Shown piece after piece: positions 1 through 8,025 of a stretch of 64,000 nucleotides of DNA. The notes under the pieces were generated by a model, which made no database searches, had not been told where the DNA came from, and saw only the letters and a program-made list of their open reading frames with translations. Position 1 is the stretch's first letter, and each line of letters opens with the position of its first letter. The DNA comes from VBWE01 sp943372645 (GTDB taxonomy: Bacteria; Bacteroidota; Bacteroidia; Palsa-965): NCBI GenBank assembly GCA_943372645.1, contig CALRZN010000028.1, forward strand, positions 1-64,000. Reading direction: 5' to 3'. Position numbers and translations under genes: made by a program.

Positions 1-88
1 GCACGGATTAGCACCCGCGCTGAACCACACACAAAATCCGCGCTAACGTCATTTTATACTATTTCGGACTAGTTTATTTTAAACGCGA

Positions 89-119
89 TTGCCCCGGCCG
101 CAGTATGCGGGTAAATTTG
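89..119 (+). promoter_or_regulatory. Putative Bacteroidota promoter of the VOC gene
   Basis: A -7 box TAAATTTG at 112-119 matches TAnnTTTG exactly. A TTG at 89-91 lies 20 bases upstream, the usual -33 spacing in this phylum. The start codon follows at 163. Positions 1-88 hold nothing I can name. Confidence 0.5.
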
Positions 120-162
120 TAATTTGGAGCAATTCTGAAAACAAAATTAACGCAACCACACC

Positions 163-534
163 ATGAAACTCGGCGCATTTTCCATCAGCCTCAGTGTAAA
201 AGACATTCACGCTTCCAAAGCGTTTTACGAAAACCTGGGCTTCGAAACCATGGGCGGCAATATGGATCAAAACTGGCTCATCCTGAAAAACGGCGATGCA
301 ATCATCGGCCTGTTCCAGGGTATGTTTCCGAACAACATCATTACGTTTAACCCGGGCTGGGATCAAAATGCAAAACCAGTCGATCCGTTTGATGATGTGC
401 GCGCTATTCAGAAAGACCTCAAAAGCAAAGGCGTAACATTAACCACCGAAGCCGACGAAACCACCACCGGCCCGGCGCACCTTATACTGATAGATCCTGA
501 TGGAAATGTGGTAATGCTTGATCAGCACCGGTAG
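163..534 (+). CDS. VOC (glyoxalase/bleomycin-resistance fold) family protein
   Basis: A 123-residue single-domain protein of the vicinal oxygen chelate superfamily. It opens with a beta strand and the segment SVKDIHASKAFYENLGF, the standard start of a VOC module, and ends with the typical ILIDPDGNVVMLDQH, whose last strand usually carries a metal-binding residue. The length fits a one-domain protein that pairs as a dimer. Members range from metal-dependent glyoxalases and dioxygenases to binding proteins, so the substrate cannot be told. It has its own promoter-like sequence and stands alone, facing away from nothing obvious and convergent with the dehydrogenase at 675. Confidence 0.85.
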   Translation: MKLGAFSISLSVKDIHASKAFYENLGFETMGGNMDQNWLILKNGDAIIGLFQGMFPNNIITFNPGWDQNAKPVDPFDDVRAIQKDLKSKGVTLTTEADETTTGPAHLILIDPDGNVVMLDQHR

Positions 535-548
535 ATTGGACTGCACAA

Positions 549-592
549 GTCCAAGGTGTCTCAGTAGTCCAGGCATATAGTACACCTTGGAC
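549..592. repeat. Inverted repeat in the convergent gap
   Basis: The arms GTCCAAGGTGT (549-559) and ACACCTTGGAC (582-592) pair perfectly over 11 bases with a 22-base loop. It follows the VOC stop codon. It may end VOC transcription, although no long T run follows. Confidence 0.45.
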
Positions 593-609
593 ATTTCCTT
601 TCCTGTAAC

Positions 610-655
610 CCAACAAAAACAAAACAGGCCGTTACGCATCAGCATATCGGCCTGT
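610..655 (-). terminator. Rho-independent terminator of the dehydrogenase gene
   Basis: On the minus strand the stem ACAGGCCG / CGGCCTGT (648-655 with 624-631) is followed by the T-rich tract opposite 610-623. It sits 20 bases beyond the stop codon of the 3-hydroxyacyl-CoA dehydrogenase gene. Confidence 0.6.
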
Positions 656-674
656 ATATTTAAAAGTAGTTTTC

Positions 675-1577
675 TTAAACGAGTTCCTTCTTGCGGAAAC
701 GCGCAGCAACCACCAGTTCTTTGCCGCCGCCGCTGTAATCATAAAATCCTTTGCCTGATTTTGCGCCGAGGTGTCCGGCCGCTACCATGTTTACCAGGAG
801 CGGGCAGGGGGCGTATTTCGGATTGCCGTAACCATCCAGCAGTACGTTCATGATGGAGAGGCACACATCCAGCCCGATAAAATCGGCCAGGTGCAGTGGT
901 CCCATCGGGTGCGCCATACCGAGTTTCATTACGGTATCAATTTCTTCCACACCGGCAGTGCCTTCATGCAGCGTAATGATGGCTTCGTTAATCATCGGCA
1001 TCAGGATTTTGTTGGCCACAAAACCCGGGTAGTCGTTTACTTCCACCGGAACTTTGCCCAGTTTGCGCGATGCTTCCATTACGGTGTTGGTAACGGCATC
1101 GGTGGTGGAATAACCTCGGATTACTTCCACGAGTTTCATCACCGGAACCGGGTTCATAAAGTGCATACCGATTACCTGCCCGGCGCGTTTGGTAACGGCA
1201 CCGATGCGGGTGATGGAAATGGAGGAGGTGTTGGATGCAAGTATCGCATGTTCCGGCGCCAGCTGATCGAGGTCGCGGAAAATTTTCAGTTTGATATCTA
1301 CGTTCTCGGTTGCGGCTTCCACTACGAGGTCGGCATTTTTCACACCTTCGGCCATCGAGGTAAAGGTGGTGATGTTGGCCAGCGTGCTTTTCTTCGCATC
1401 TTCAGTAAGTGTGCCTTTGGCCACCTGCCGGTCGAGGTTTTTCGAAATGGTATTGAGCGCGCGGTCGAGTGCGTCCTGTGCAATATCAACCAGCGAAACG
1501 CTGTAGCCGTTCTGGGCAAATACGTGTGCGATGCCGTTACCCATAGTTCCGGAACCGATTACGGTAATATTTTTCAT
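675..1577 (-). CDS. 3-hydroxybutyryl-CoA / 3-hydroxyacyl-CoA dehydrogenase
   Basis: An NAD-dependent enzyme of 300 residues that interconverts 3-hydroxyacyl-CoA and 3-oxoacyl-CoA, in beta-oxidation or short-chain acyl-CoA metabolism. The start is set at the ATG giving MKNITVIGSGTMGNGIAHVF, which places the Rossmann GSGTMG loop at residues 8-13. The in-frame extension upstream has no family character. Also visible are NTSSI (active-site serine region), GMHFMNPVP with the catalytic histidine, and the C-terminal helical domain with HPMGPLHLADFIGLD. The length equals that of bacterial Hbd proteins. A TAACTTTG box on the minus strand at 1617-1624 could be its own promoter, although it also follows the sugar-transferase gene by 60 bases. 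Confidence 0.93.
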   Translation of the reverse strand: MKNITVIGSGTMGNGIAHVFAQNGYSVSLVDIAQDALDRALNTISKNLDRQVAKGTLTEDAKKSTLANITTFTSMAEGVKNADLVVEAATENVDIKLKIFRDLDQLAPEHAILASNTSSISITRIGAVTKRAGQVIGMHFMNPVPVMKLVEVIRGYSTTDAVTNTVMEASRKLGKVPVEVNDYPGFVANKILMPMINEAIITLHEGTAGVEEIDTVMKLGMAHPMGPLHLADFIGLDVCLSIMNVLLDGYGNPKYAPCPLLVNMVAAGHLGAKSGKGFYDYSGGGKELVVAARFRKKELV

Positions 1578-1616
1578 GCTGCGATAAGTTTGTGAAATGC
1601 GTAAAAAATTGTCGGC

Positions 1617-1624
1617 CAAAGTTA
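1617..1624 (-). promoter_or_regulatory. Putative -7 promoter box of the dehydrogenase gene
   Basis: TAACTTTG on the minus strand matches TAnnTTTG exactly and lies 40 bases upstream of the chosen start codon. No clear -33 TTG was found. Confidence 0.35.
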
Positions 1625-1637
1625 ACAGTTTCCGCGA

Positions 1638-3056
1638 CTATTTGCCGCGCCCCTGCACCACAATTAATACGGTATAGATGAGAATCTTAAAATCCACGTA
1701 CAGCGACATGTTTTCGATGTAGAGCAGGTCGTATTTCAGGCGTTCCACCATCTGCTCCACATTCTCGGCATAGCCGTATTTTACCTGTCCCCACGACGTG
1801 ATGCCCGGTTTTACCTTGTGCAGGTGGCGGTAGTGGGGGGCCTGTTTTACAATCTGGTCAATAAAAAACTGGCGTTCGGGGCGGGGGCCCACAATGCTCA
1901 TTTCGCCGATGAGTACGTTGTAAAACTGCGGCAGCTCATCTAAGCGTGTTTTACGCATAAACCGGCCGAAGGGTGTAATGCGTGGATCGTTTTTGCTGGA
2001 AAGGGCCGGACCGCTTTTTTCCGCATCCACAAACATCGAACGGAACTTGTGAATCATAAACGGTTTGCCGTGTATACCAATGCGTTCGTGGCTGTAAAAA
2101 ATCGGCCCGCGGGAGGAGAACAGCACGCCCAGCGCGGTAATGATGTACACCGGCGAGAAAATCGTAAGCGCGATGATGGAAATAACAATGTCTGAAATGC
2201 GTTTGAGCGAATACTGCCACGCCGGCATAATTTCGCGGCTTACCTCGATGAGCGGCGCCCCGAAAATAGAAGTCATGCGTACCTGCCCGGAAAGAATATC
2301 GTACATATCCGGGATGATCTTGATAATGATCCGCGCATCGTCAATCTGGTTGATGATTTCGTTGATCTTATCGTGCTCCGACGATTCAATGGCGATGATT
2401 ATTTCTTCCGGGTTGATTTTATGAATAATCGCATTCAGCGTTTCCACTTCGCCCAGGTGCGGCAGGCGCTCCATCAGTTCCTGCGAATGCCCGTTGCGGT
2501 TGTCCACGTGCACAAACCCCACAAATTTATTGCCCCACGATTTTTTCTGCCCTTCCATTTCGTTGTATAAACGGATGGCGTTTGCATTGCTGCCGATGAT
2601 GATGGTATCGAAACCGATTTTCCGGTTGCGGATGCGGCTGTTGGTGATGGACGACAAAATCATCCGGCCGGCAGCCGTAAACGTAAAGTGTGTGAGCAGC
2701 AGTTTCAGCAGCAGGAAATAATACGTGTTGTGGTTTTCCACATAATCATCCAGCAGCAGCGTGAAAAAGATAATGATTACCCCGATGATGCTGAAAATGA
2801 GTGTTTGCCCGAGTTCTTTCAGCCGCGACTTCCGGTAAATGTTGTAGTAGGTTCCGGTAAGTGCGTAAAACAGCAGCCAGAAGCCTGTAACACCCGCCAT
2901 GCCCATCCAGAAACGGGTTTCGTGCAGCGCATCGCTGATACTGAAAGGCAGTTTTTCGATGTCCGTTTTCCGGTATACGTAAAAGATCGCCCACGCTGCC
3001 GCAGCCGACAACATATCACTGATCAAATACTTGAGTACCTGTAACGGTTTATTCAT
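1638..3056 (-). CDS. Polyprenyl-phosphate sugar-phosphotransferase (exopolysaccharide/O-antigen initiating enzyme)
   Basis: A 472-residue membrane enzyme of the WcaJ/WbaP type, which moves a sugar-1-phosphate from a nucleotide sugar to undecaprenyl phosphate to start an exopolysaccharide or O-antigen repeat. The first 130 residues hold about four membrane helices. A Rossmann-like CoA-binding-type domain (FDTIIIGSNANAIRLYNEM) follows, then a fifth helix near residue 285, then the catalytic domain with SHERIGIHGKPFMIHKFRSM, RKTRLDELPQFYNVLIGEMS and VGPRPE, all signatures of the bacterial sugar transferase family. The gene starts 13 bases after the lipoprotein gene 3070-3954, so it is probably co-transcribed with it and the oxidoreductase. 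The sugar carried is unknown. Confidence 0.92.
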   Translation of the reverse strand: MNKPLQVLKYLISDMLSAAAAWAIFYVYRKTDIEKLPFSISDALHETRFWMGMAGVTGFWLLFYALTGTYYNIYRKSRLKELGQTLIFSIIGVIIIFFTLLLDDYVENHNTYYFLLLKLLLTHFTFTAAGRMILSSITNSRIRNRKIGFDTIIIGSNANAIRLYNEMEGQKKSWGNKFVGFVHVDNRNGHSQELMERLPHLGEVETLNAIIHKINPEEIIIAIESSEHDKINEIINQIDDARIIIKIIPDMYDILSGQVRMTSIFGAPLIEVSREIMPAWQYSLKRISDIVISIIALTIFSPVYIITALGVLFSSRGPIFYSHERIGIHGKPFMIHKFRSMFVDAEKSGPALSSKNDPRITPFGRFMRKTRLDELPQFYNVLIGEMSIVGPRPERQFFIDQIVKQAPHYRHLHKVKPGITSWGQVKYGYAENVEQMVERLKYDLLYIENMSLYVDFKILIYTVLIVVQGRGK

Positions 3057-3069
3057 AAACGGGTCCGGT

Positions 3070-3954
3070 TCAGAAATGCAGGAGTTTGATATTATCTATA
3101 TAAATATCCGCCTGCGAAATCGACGAGGATTTATTCATGGCAATAAATACCTGGTACGAGTTAGGTACCGGCGAGGTATAAACGGTTGAAGTAATGTCAA
3201 CGTAAATTTTATTCCACGTTGCCGACGGGTTTACCGTTAACCAGGGCCGGTATTCGGTCAGGTTTGTAATAATACCAATCACAAACGGGTTGTCTGCCTT
3301 GTAATGCAGTTCCATGTAAATTTTCTGTCCCGATGAGGAAGGAAGGGGGAATGAGGCCGAAGATCTTACCTGGCAGTCGAAGGTGTCGTTGGTAAGATGC
3401 GCATGGCCACAGGCAATTCCTTCGTACGCATTGCCGGGTGTGGTGTCTTTTTCAAACACGCCCAGGAATGGCGCGCTGGGCAGATCAATCACCGTGGTGC
3501 CGGTTCCTTCAAAGTCTTCGGTCCATGGGAACTGAACAGTTGTGAAATATTCCACATCCGGGGTAAGTGTGATGATTTTGCCCCGTTCGAGGTTTACCAG
3601 CGTATCGTATGCTTTGAAAAACGGATAAATGGCGCGTGTAGCAAAAATGCCGTTCTGGATAATGCCCGCTACCACTTTCACATCGTGTTCGCCCCCGGCA
3701 AGAACCGGAATAACCGCCGGCAGTTCAAAACCACCGACGAGTTCATTGTCTACATACACCCAGCCTTCGGTAATCTGCTGACTGGCAGTGCCCTGGGTAA
3801 CGGTATTTACATTGGAAAGTGCAATCCGTTCAATACGGATATAGGATGGAATATCTTCTGCCGGGTCAATGAGTTTACAACCCCATTGGCTGGTAACAGT
3901 CAGTATAACAAGTAAATATACTATTCGGCGTGTAATCGTTTCAGGCATAAGCAC
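3070..3954 (-). CDS. Lipoprotein of unknown function
   Basis: I do not recognise a family for this 294-residue protein. Its N-terminus has arginines, a hydrophobic stretch and the lipobox SQWGC with the cysteine at residue 26, so it should be lipidated and face the periplasm or cell surface. The body looks all-beta: a carboxypeptidase-like or Ig-like segment (EGWVYVDNELVGGFELP, residues about 65-80) followed by a jelly-roll-like region that ends YQVFIAMNKSS...ADIYIDNIKLLHF, as in carbohydrate-binding modules. It sits between an oxidoreductase and a polysaccharide-initiating transferase, which hints at a surface-glycan context. A second start two codons downstream is equally possible. Confidence 0.7.
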   Translation of the reverse strand: MLMPETITRRIVYLLVILTVTSQWGCKLIDPAEDIPSYIRIERIALSNVNTVTQGTASQQITEGWVYVDNELVGGFELPAVIPVLAGGEHDVKVVAGIIQNGIFATRAIYPFFKAYDTLVNLERGKIITLTPDVEYFTTVQFPWTEDFEGTGTTVIDLPSAPFLGVFEKDTTPGNAYEGIACGHAHLTNDTFDCQVRSSASFPLPSSSGQKIYMELHYKADNPFVIGIITNLTEYRPWLTVNPSATWNKIYVDITSTVYTSPVPNSYQVFIAMNKSSSISQADIYIDNIKLLHF

Positions 3955-3989
3955 AGTTTCTCCAGCGCTAAAACGAACAGCCCGTTTGT

Positions 3990-4985
3990 TTATTGCGCAG
4001 CGGCGGCAAAATTAGCGTTCAATTTGAGTTGATCAATAATTTTATGTGCAACATCGAGTGCTTTGAAGCCATCTTCAATGGAAACCAGTGGCGTTCTGTT
4101 ATTTAGAATTGCGTCGGCAAACGTTTCGAGTTCCATTTTAATGGCATTAACCGGTTCCACGGTTGCATTTTCGAACCAGATCTGTTTTTTGCCTTTGCCT
4201 TCACCCAGGTCAATGGTAACCGAAAGCGGGTCGGGCTCGCCTTCGATGGTTTTGAGCCGGATAATATTGGCCTGTTTTTCCAGAAAATCAACGGAAATGT
4301 AAGCGTCTTTGCGAAAAAAGCGCGATTTCCGCATGTTTTTCATCGAAATACGGCTGCTGGTGAGGTTGGCTACCGCGCCGTTATCAAACTCAATACGGGC
4401 GTTGGCAATATCGGGCGTTTCGCTTACCACGGCCACACCGCTGGCGCTGATGCGGCGGATATTGGCCGGAACGAGGCTGAGTACAATATCAATATCGTGA
4501 ATCATGAGGTCGAGCACCACCGAAACGTCGGTACCTCGCGGGTTGAACTGGGCGAGGCGGTGCGTTTCAATAAACATGGGGTTGGTGCATTGTTCGCGGG
4601 CTGCAATAAATGCGGGGTTAAACCGCTCCACATGGCCCACCTGCACTTTCACATCGGCCTCCTTGGCCAGGCGCATCAGTGTGCGGCCTTCATCAACGGT
4701 GTTGGTGAGCGGCTTCTCTATAAATACGTGTTTCGATTGTTTCAGCGCGCGGGCAGCCATTTCAAAATGGTAGAGCGTGGGCGTAACAATGTCAATCACA
4801 TCGCAGGCGCTGATCAGTTCGTCGCTGCTGCTCCAGGCTTTTACCCCGAATTCGTTTTCCACGAGGCTGGCTGCGGCCGGATCGGGATCGTAAAAACCGA
4901 GCAGTTCATACTGGGCAATTTCTTTAAGCAGGCGGATGTGTATTTTTCCCAGGTGCCCGGCACCCAATACCCCGATTTTCAACAT
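3990..4985 (-). CDS. Gfo/Idh/MocA family NAD(P)-dependent oxidoreductase
   Basis: A 331-residue dehydrogenase-like protein. The N-terminal Rossmann domain starts MLKIGVLGAGHLGKIHIRLL, with GAGHLG at 8-13. The family motif EKP is at 90-92, and the C-terminal alpha/beta sheet domain follows from about residue 125. Members oxidise or reduce sugars, inositols or nucleotide-sugar derivatives, and some act in LPS sugar synthesis. The downstream sugar transferase makes a glycan substrate plausible but does not prove it. The start sits just after a TATTTTTG box on the minus strand (5004-5011), and pcm is transcribed divergently from the same gap. Confidence 0.88.
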   Translation of the reverse strand: MLKIGVLGAGHLGKIHIRLLKEIAQYELLGFYDPDPAAASLVENEFGVKAWSSSDELISACDVIDIVTPTLYHFEMAARALKQSKHVFIEKPLTNTVDEGRTLMRLAKEADVKVQVGHVERFNPAFIAAREQCTNPMFIETHRLAQFNPRGTDVSVVLDLMIHDIDIVLSLVPANIRRISASGVAVVSETPDIANARIEFDNGAVANLTSSRISMKNMRKSRFFRKDAYISVDFLEKQANIIRLKTIEGEPDPLSVTIDLGEGKGKKQIWFENATVEPVNAIKMELETFADAILNNRTPLVSIEDGFKALDVAHKIIDQLKLNANFAAAAQ

Positions 4986-5003
4986 AAGCCGTTTGATTTT
5001 TTA

Positions 5004-5046
5004 CAAAAATAATTGTTCGGGCAAGGCGGCGGGAAGCTTATTTTTG
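5004..5046. promoter_or_regulatory. Divergent promoter boxes
   Basis: TATTTTTG occurs on the minus strand at 5004-5011, 19 bases before the oxidoreductase start. It occurs again on the plus strand at 5039-5046, 36 bases before the pcm start. Both match the Bacteroidota -7 consensus TAnnTTTG. -33 elements are unclear: a TTG at 5013-5015 is 23 bases from the plus box. Confidence 0.45.
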
Positions 5047-5081
5047 CGATATATCAACATTGCTTTGTTGTTTATATACTT

Positions 5082-5741
5082 ATGGAAGACTCATACCGGC
5101 ACAAAGGCTTACGGAAAAAACTGATGGAAGAACTGCGCAGCAAGGGCATTGTGCAGGAGGAAGTGATACAGGCCATGGACCGGGTGCCGCGCCACCTGTT
5201 TATGGACCGGGCGTTCCTGGAGTTTGCCTATGCCGACAAAGCTTTCCCGATCGGGGCCGGGCAAACCATTTCACAGCCGTATACCGTGGCGTTTCAGTCG
5301 CAGCTGCTCGAAATAAAAAAAGGCGACAAGGTGCTCGAAATCGGAACCGGCTCGGGCTACCAGACGGCGGTGCTGCTCGAACTGGGAGCCAAAGTGTTTA
5401 CGGTAGAGCGGCAGAAAGAACTGTACGATAAAACCCGTGTGCTGCTGCCGCAGATGAAATACGATCCCAAGTTTTTTTATGGTGATGGTTATAAAGGACT
5501 GCCTGCATTTGCGCCGTTCGATAAATGTATTGTTACCGCCGGAGCGCCTTTTATACCGCAACCGCTTGTTGATCAGCTTAAACCTGGTGGCCGGCTGGTT
5601 ATACCGGTTGGGCAGGGGGATGTGCAGGTGATGACATTGATCATCAAAAAAAGCGATAACACTGTTGAAAAGCAGGAATTTGGTAATTTCCGGTTTGTAC
5701 CTTTGCTCTCGGAAAAAGCCTGGAAGGCTCCCGGTTATTAA
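5082..5741 (+). CDS. pcm: Protein-L-isoaspartate O-methyltransferase
   Basis: A 219-residue enzyme that methylates isoaspartyl residues in damaged proteins with S-adenosylmethionine, starting their repair. The start codon chosen gives MEDSYRHKGLRKKLMEEL. The longer in-frame extension to 5013 crosses the likely promoter. Motifs: VPRHLFM and the substrate-contact segment GAGQTISQPYTVA at about 58-70, then the SAM-binding VLEIGTGSGYQTAVL at 84-98, DKCIVTAGAP, and LKPGGRLVIPVG near the C-terminus. Length and order match the bacterial PCMT family throughout. Confidence 0.95.
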   Translation: MEDSYRHKGLRKKLMEELRSKGIVQEEVIQAMDRVPRHLFMDRAFLEFAYADKAFPIGAGQTISQPYTVAFQSQLLEIKKGDKVLEIGTGSGYQTAVLLELGAKVFTVERQKELYDKTRVLLPQMKYDPKFFYGDGYKGLPAFAPFDKCIVTAGAPFIPQPLVDQLKPGGRLVIPVGQGDVQVMTLIIKKSDNTVEKQEFGNFRFVPLLSEKAWKAPGY

Positions 5742-5798
5742 CAGAAAGTCGTGTAAAACTATAAAATTGTTAAAAACTTTAGAATCATAATAAAAGGC

Positions 5799-5806
5799 TA
5801 ATTTTG
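5799..5806 (+). promoter_or_regulatory. Putative -7 promoter box of the envelope protein gene
   Basis: TAATTTTG matches TAnnTTTG exactly, 55 bases before the start codon at 5862. The region upstream is AT-rich but has no well-spaced TTG. Confidence 0.4.
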
Positions 5807-5861
5807 CTCAAACCCGGGTACAATGTGCCCGGATAACTAAGTCAAACCAAAATCACACATT

Positions 5862-6770
5862 ATGAAAAAATCATCACTTTTAGTGGCAATGGCTTTCGCT
5901 GCAACGTCAGGCTTTGCTCAGCTTACCTCGAAAAGCGGGGAAACCATCCTTCCGGAGGCCGACGATTGGTCCATCGGTGTTGATGCCACGCCTTTCCTGA
6001 ATTATGTTGGTAACATGTTCAACGGAAACACCGGTAACGGAGCTCCGACCTGGAACTTCCTGAACGCAAACCAGACTATCATCGGTAAAATGTACACCAG
6101 CGAAACTACCGCATACCGCGCTATTCTTCGCATCGGTCTGAACAGCCACAAAGCCGTTGCCAACATTGCTGATGCAACTGTTACAACAGCTCCGGTTTAC
6201 CCGAACCTGATCACCATGAAAGAAGACGAAGCTAAATGGGGCAACAGCTTCATCGGCATCGGCGGTGGTATGGAATGGCGTCGCGGCAAAGGCCGTCTCC
6301 AGGGTTTCTACGGTGGCGACCTGATGATCTGGTCTTCGGCTTCTAAAGCCAGCTACACTTACGGTAACGCACTTGCTGCTTCAGGCACAGTTGTTACTGT
6401 TAACAGCGGTACCACTACCGACTTCGTAGCTTCAGTTGGCCAGGCTAACCTCGTTACTGATACCTATGGTAACAGCGCACGTGTACTGAGCTGGAAATCA
6501 GGCCGTACTACCGGTTTCGGTGTACGTGGTTTCATCGGTGCTGAATACTTCGTTCTCCCGAAACTGTCTATCGGCGGTGAATTCGGTTGGGGTCTTGGTA
6601 TTGCTATGACCGGTGCAAGCGAAACAGAACTTGAATCAGTAGGTGGTTCGCCGGCATCTGTTGGCAAACAGACACTCACTGGCGGAAAATCGTCGAACAT
6701 GATGCTTGACGTTGACCGCAACGCTTTCGGAACCGGCAACGGTTCACTGCGCCTGAACTTCCACTTCTAG
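5862..6770 (+). CDS. Exported envelope protein, probably an outer-membrane beta-barrel
   Basis: A 302-residue protein with a clear signal peptide (MKKSSLLVAMAFAATSGFAQ). The mature part is rich in glycine and aromatic residues in alternating strands, for example NSFIGIGGGMEWRRGKGRLQG, and ends LRLNFHF, the aromatic terminal strand expected of an outer-membrane barrel. I cannot name a family. Codon choice is unlike most neighbours, with more GGT, GCT and CGT and fewer GCG or CGG codons, as seen in highly expressed genes. It has a good -7 box and its own terminator. It could be a major porin-like or structural surface protein. Confidence 0.72.
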   Translation: MKKSSLLVAMAFAATSGFAQLTSKSGETILPEADDWSIGVDATPFLNYVGNMFNGNTGNGAPTWNFLNANQTIIGKMYTSETTAYRAILRIGLNSHKAVANIADATVTTAPVYPNLITMKEDEAKWGNSFIGIGGGMEWRRGKGRLQGFYGGDLMIWSSASKASYTYGNALAASGTVVTVNSGTTTDFVASVGQANLVTDTYGNSARVLSWKSGRTTGFGVRGFIGAEYFVLPKLSIGGEFGWGLGIAMTGASETELESVGGSPASVGKQTLTGGKSSNMMLDVDRNAFGTGNGSLRLNFHF

Positions 6771-6792
6771 GCTAAACAATTTTGATACGATC

Positions 6793-6822
6793 AGAAGCCC
6801 TGTGCATTTGCATGGGGTTTCT
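6793..6822 (+). terminator. Terminator of the envelope protein gene
   Basis: AGAAGCCC (6793-6800) pairs with GGGGTTTCT (6814-6822), one wobble or mismatch apart, followed by GGTTTATAA. It lies 22 bases after the stop codon. Confidence 0.5.
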
Positions 6823-6891
6823 GGTTTATAATAAGATCGTATAAAGTAATCCGTTTTCCAGAATTTTGTTTTTTATAAAACAGTTCTTTAT

Positions 6892-6960
6892 CCAGTCATC
6901 AGGCATTAGTCATTAGGCCCGGGAATAAGGATTGCCTAAAGACTAATGCCTGATGACTGG
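6892..6960. repeat. Intergenic palindrome, 20-bp perfect arms
   Basis: CCAGTCATCAGGCATTAGTC (6892-6911) is the exact reverse complement of 6941-6960, with a 29-base loop containing a CCCGGG site. It lies in the convergent gap between the envelope protein gene and smpB. It has the same design as the other hairpin elements of this window but is a different sequence. Confidence 0.75.
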
Positions 6961-7003
6961 AATAAGATTTATAACAGCGCGTTAGCGATGATATTTTATA
7001 GGA

Positions 7004-7453
7004 TCATTTAAACCGGCGATCCGTCTCGCGCTGCAGGTCGCGCTTTTTAATGTCGTCGCGTTTATCGAACAGCTTTTTCCCTTTGGCCAGTGCGATTTCC
7101 AGCTTGGCCAGTCCTTTTTCATTCAGGAATAAACGCACGGGGATAATGGTGAGGCCCTGGTCTTTCAGTTTCAGCTGCAGTTTGCGCAGTTCCGATTTTT
7201 TCAGGAGCAGTTTCCGGTCGCGGCGCGGGGCGTGGTTGTAGTGGGTGGCTTTTTCGTACTCTTCAATCTGTCCGTTGCGGATCCAGAGCTCTTCTTTTTC
7301 GAAAACACAATACGCCTCGGTTATGTTGGCTTTGCCCTGGCGGATGGATTTTATTTCAGTTCCGACCAATACCAAACCCGCAGTAAACTTTTCGAGAAAA
7401 CTGTACTCAAATGCGGCTTTACGGTTCTTGATGTCAATTCGGTTCTGTGACAC
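7004..7453 (-). CDS. smpB: SsrA-binding protein SmpB
   Basis: A 149-residue RNA-binding protein that delivers tmRNA to stalled ribosomes for trans-translation. It begins with NRKAAFEYSFLEKFTAGLVLVGTEIKS and continues with IRQGKANITEAYC, the conserved beta-barrel core. The middle carries HYNHAPRRDRKLLL and the tail ends in the basic KLFDKRDDIKKRDLQRETDRRF, which folds in the decoding centre. Length and motif order are those of the family. The tmRNA gene itself was not found in this window. Transcription probably starts just after the hairpin at 7471-7504. Confidence 0.96.
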   Translation of the reverse strand: MSQNRIDIKNRKAAFEYSFLEKFTAGLVLVGTEIKSIRQGKANITEAYCVFEKEELWIRNGQIEEYEKATHYNHAPRRDRKLLLKKSELRKLQLKLKDQGLTIIPVRLFLNEKGLAKLEIALAKGKKLFDKRDDIKKRDLQRETDRRFK

Positions 7454-7470
7454 GGTCTGTATGAAATTAA

Positions 7471-7504
7471 AAAAGGTACCTGCAGCATTGCGGATACCTT
7501 TTTT
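7471..7504 (-). terminator. Terminator between tRNA-Leu and smpB
   Basis: AAAAGGTA (7471-7478) pairs with TACCTTTT (7495-7502). T or A tracts on both sides let it work in either direction. On the minus strand it follows the tRNA-Leu(CAG) gene and precedes smpB by 18 bases. Confidence 0.6.
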
Positions 7505-7511
7505 TGTGATG

Positions 7512-7593
7512 TGCCCAGGGAGAGACTCGAACTCTCAAGGGTATTCCCAACGGCTTCTGAGACCGCAACGTTTACCAATTTCGCCACCTGGGC
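7512..7593 (-). tRNA. tRNA-Leu (anticodon CAG)
   Basis: A class II tRNA of 82 bases including the discriminator A, without an encoded CCA. Read on the minus strand it begins GCCCAGGTGGCGAAATTGGT, closing with GCCCAGG/CCTGGGC as acceptor stem. The anticodon stem is GCGGT/GCCGT with loop CTCAGAA, so the anticodon is CAG. A long variable arm follows, then the T arm with GTTCGAGTC. Assigned by hand folding. Confidence 0.9.
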
Positions 7594-7690
7594 ATGTCCG
7601 GAAAACCGGATACTGCAATATGTTTGAAGAACGTTGTCTGTTCTGCCAGACAAATGTACGTCAATTCAGTAAGAATGAACGTAGTTAATA

Positions 7691-7838
7691 AAAAGAACTT
7701 TCAGTGCCCAGGACTGGTTCCGAAAGTTATCGGAACGAACCAGCACGGTTTAATAATAAAAGAACTTTCAGTGCCCAGGACTGGTTCCGATAGTTATCGG
7801 AACGAACCAGCACGGTTTAATAATAAAAGAACTTTCAG
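7691..7838. repeat. 67-bp tandem repeat derived from the 3' end of tRNA-Leu
   Basis: Units start at 7691, 7758 and 7825, an exact 67-bp period. Units 1 and 2 are near identical. Unit 3 runs into the intact tRNA-Leu(GAG) gene. In units 1 and 2 the tRNA sequence covering acceptor stem and T stem is kept, but the T loop is replaced by a hairpin insert (in unit 2 TTCCGATA-GT-TATCGGAA, perfect 8-bp arms). Units 1 and 2 differ by one base in that hairpin. Confidence 0.85.
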
Positions 7839-7918
7839 TGCCCAGGACTGGATTCGAACCAGCACGGTTGCCCGCCACCCCCTCAAGATGGTGCGTCTAC
7901 CAATTTCGCCACCTGGGC
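7839..7918 (-). tRNA. tRNA-Leu (anticodon GAG)
   Basis: An 80-base class II tRNA with no encoded CCA. The minus strand starts GCCCAGGTGGCGAAATTGGT and the acceptor stem closes with CCTGGGC plus discriminator A. The anticodon stem CCATC/GGTGG encloses loop TTGAGGG, giving anticodon GAG. The T arm is CTGGTTCGAATCCAG. Its first 20 bases are identical to those of the CAG gene at 7512-7593, so the pair probably arose by duplication. Confidence 0.9.
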
Positions 7919-8025
7919 AGGGATAATTTTAATTCACAATTTCGAAGAACAATAACCTGGATTTTTTGTCGTCCTTTGACAGACCAACGCGTCCTCCCGG
8001 CTTCCTGCTTTTTTAAAAGCGAACG

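Noticed and set aside
771..1595. 274-residue frame antisense to the 3-hydroxyacyl-CoA dehydrogenase
   Set aside because: It is fully opposite a well-conserved gene and has a biased, low-complexity translation.
7004..7453. tmRNA gene beside smpB
   Set aside because: No tmRNA-like ends or tag sequence were found in the flanking 1 kb.
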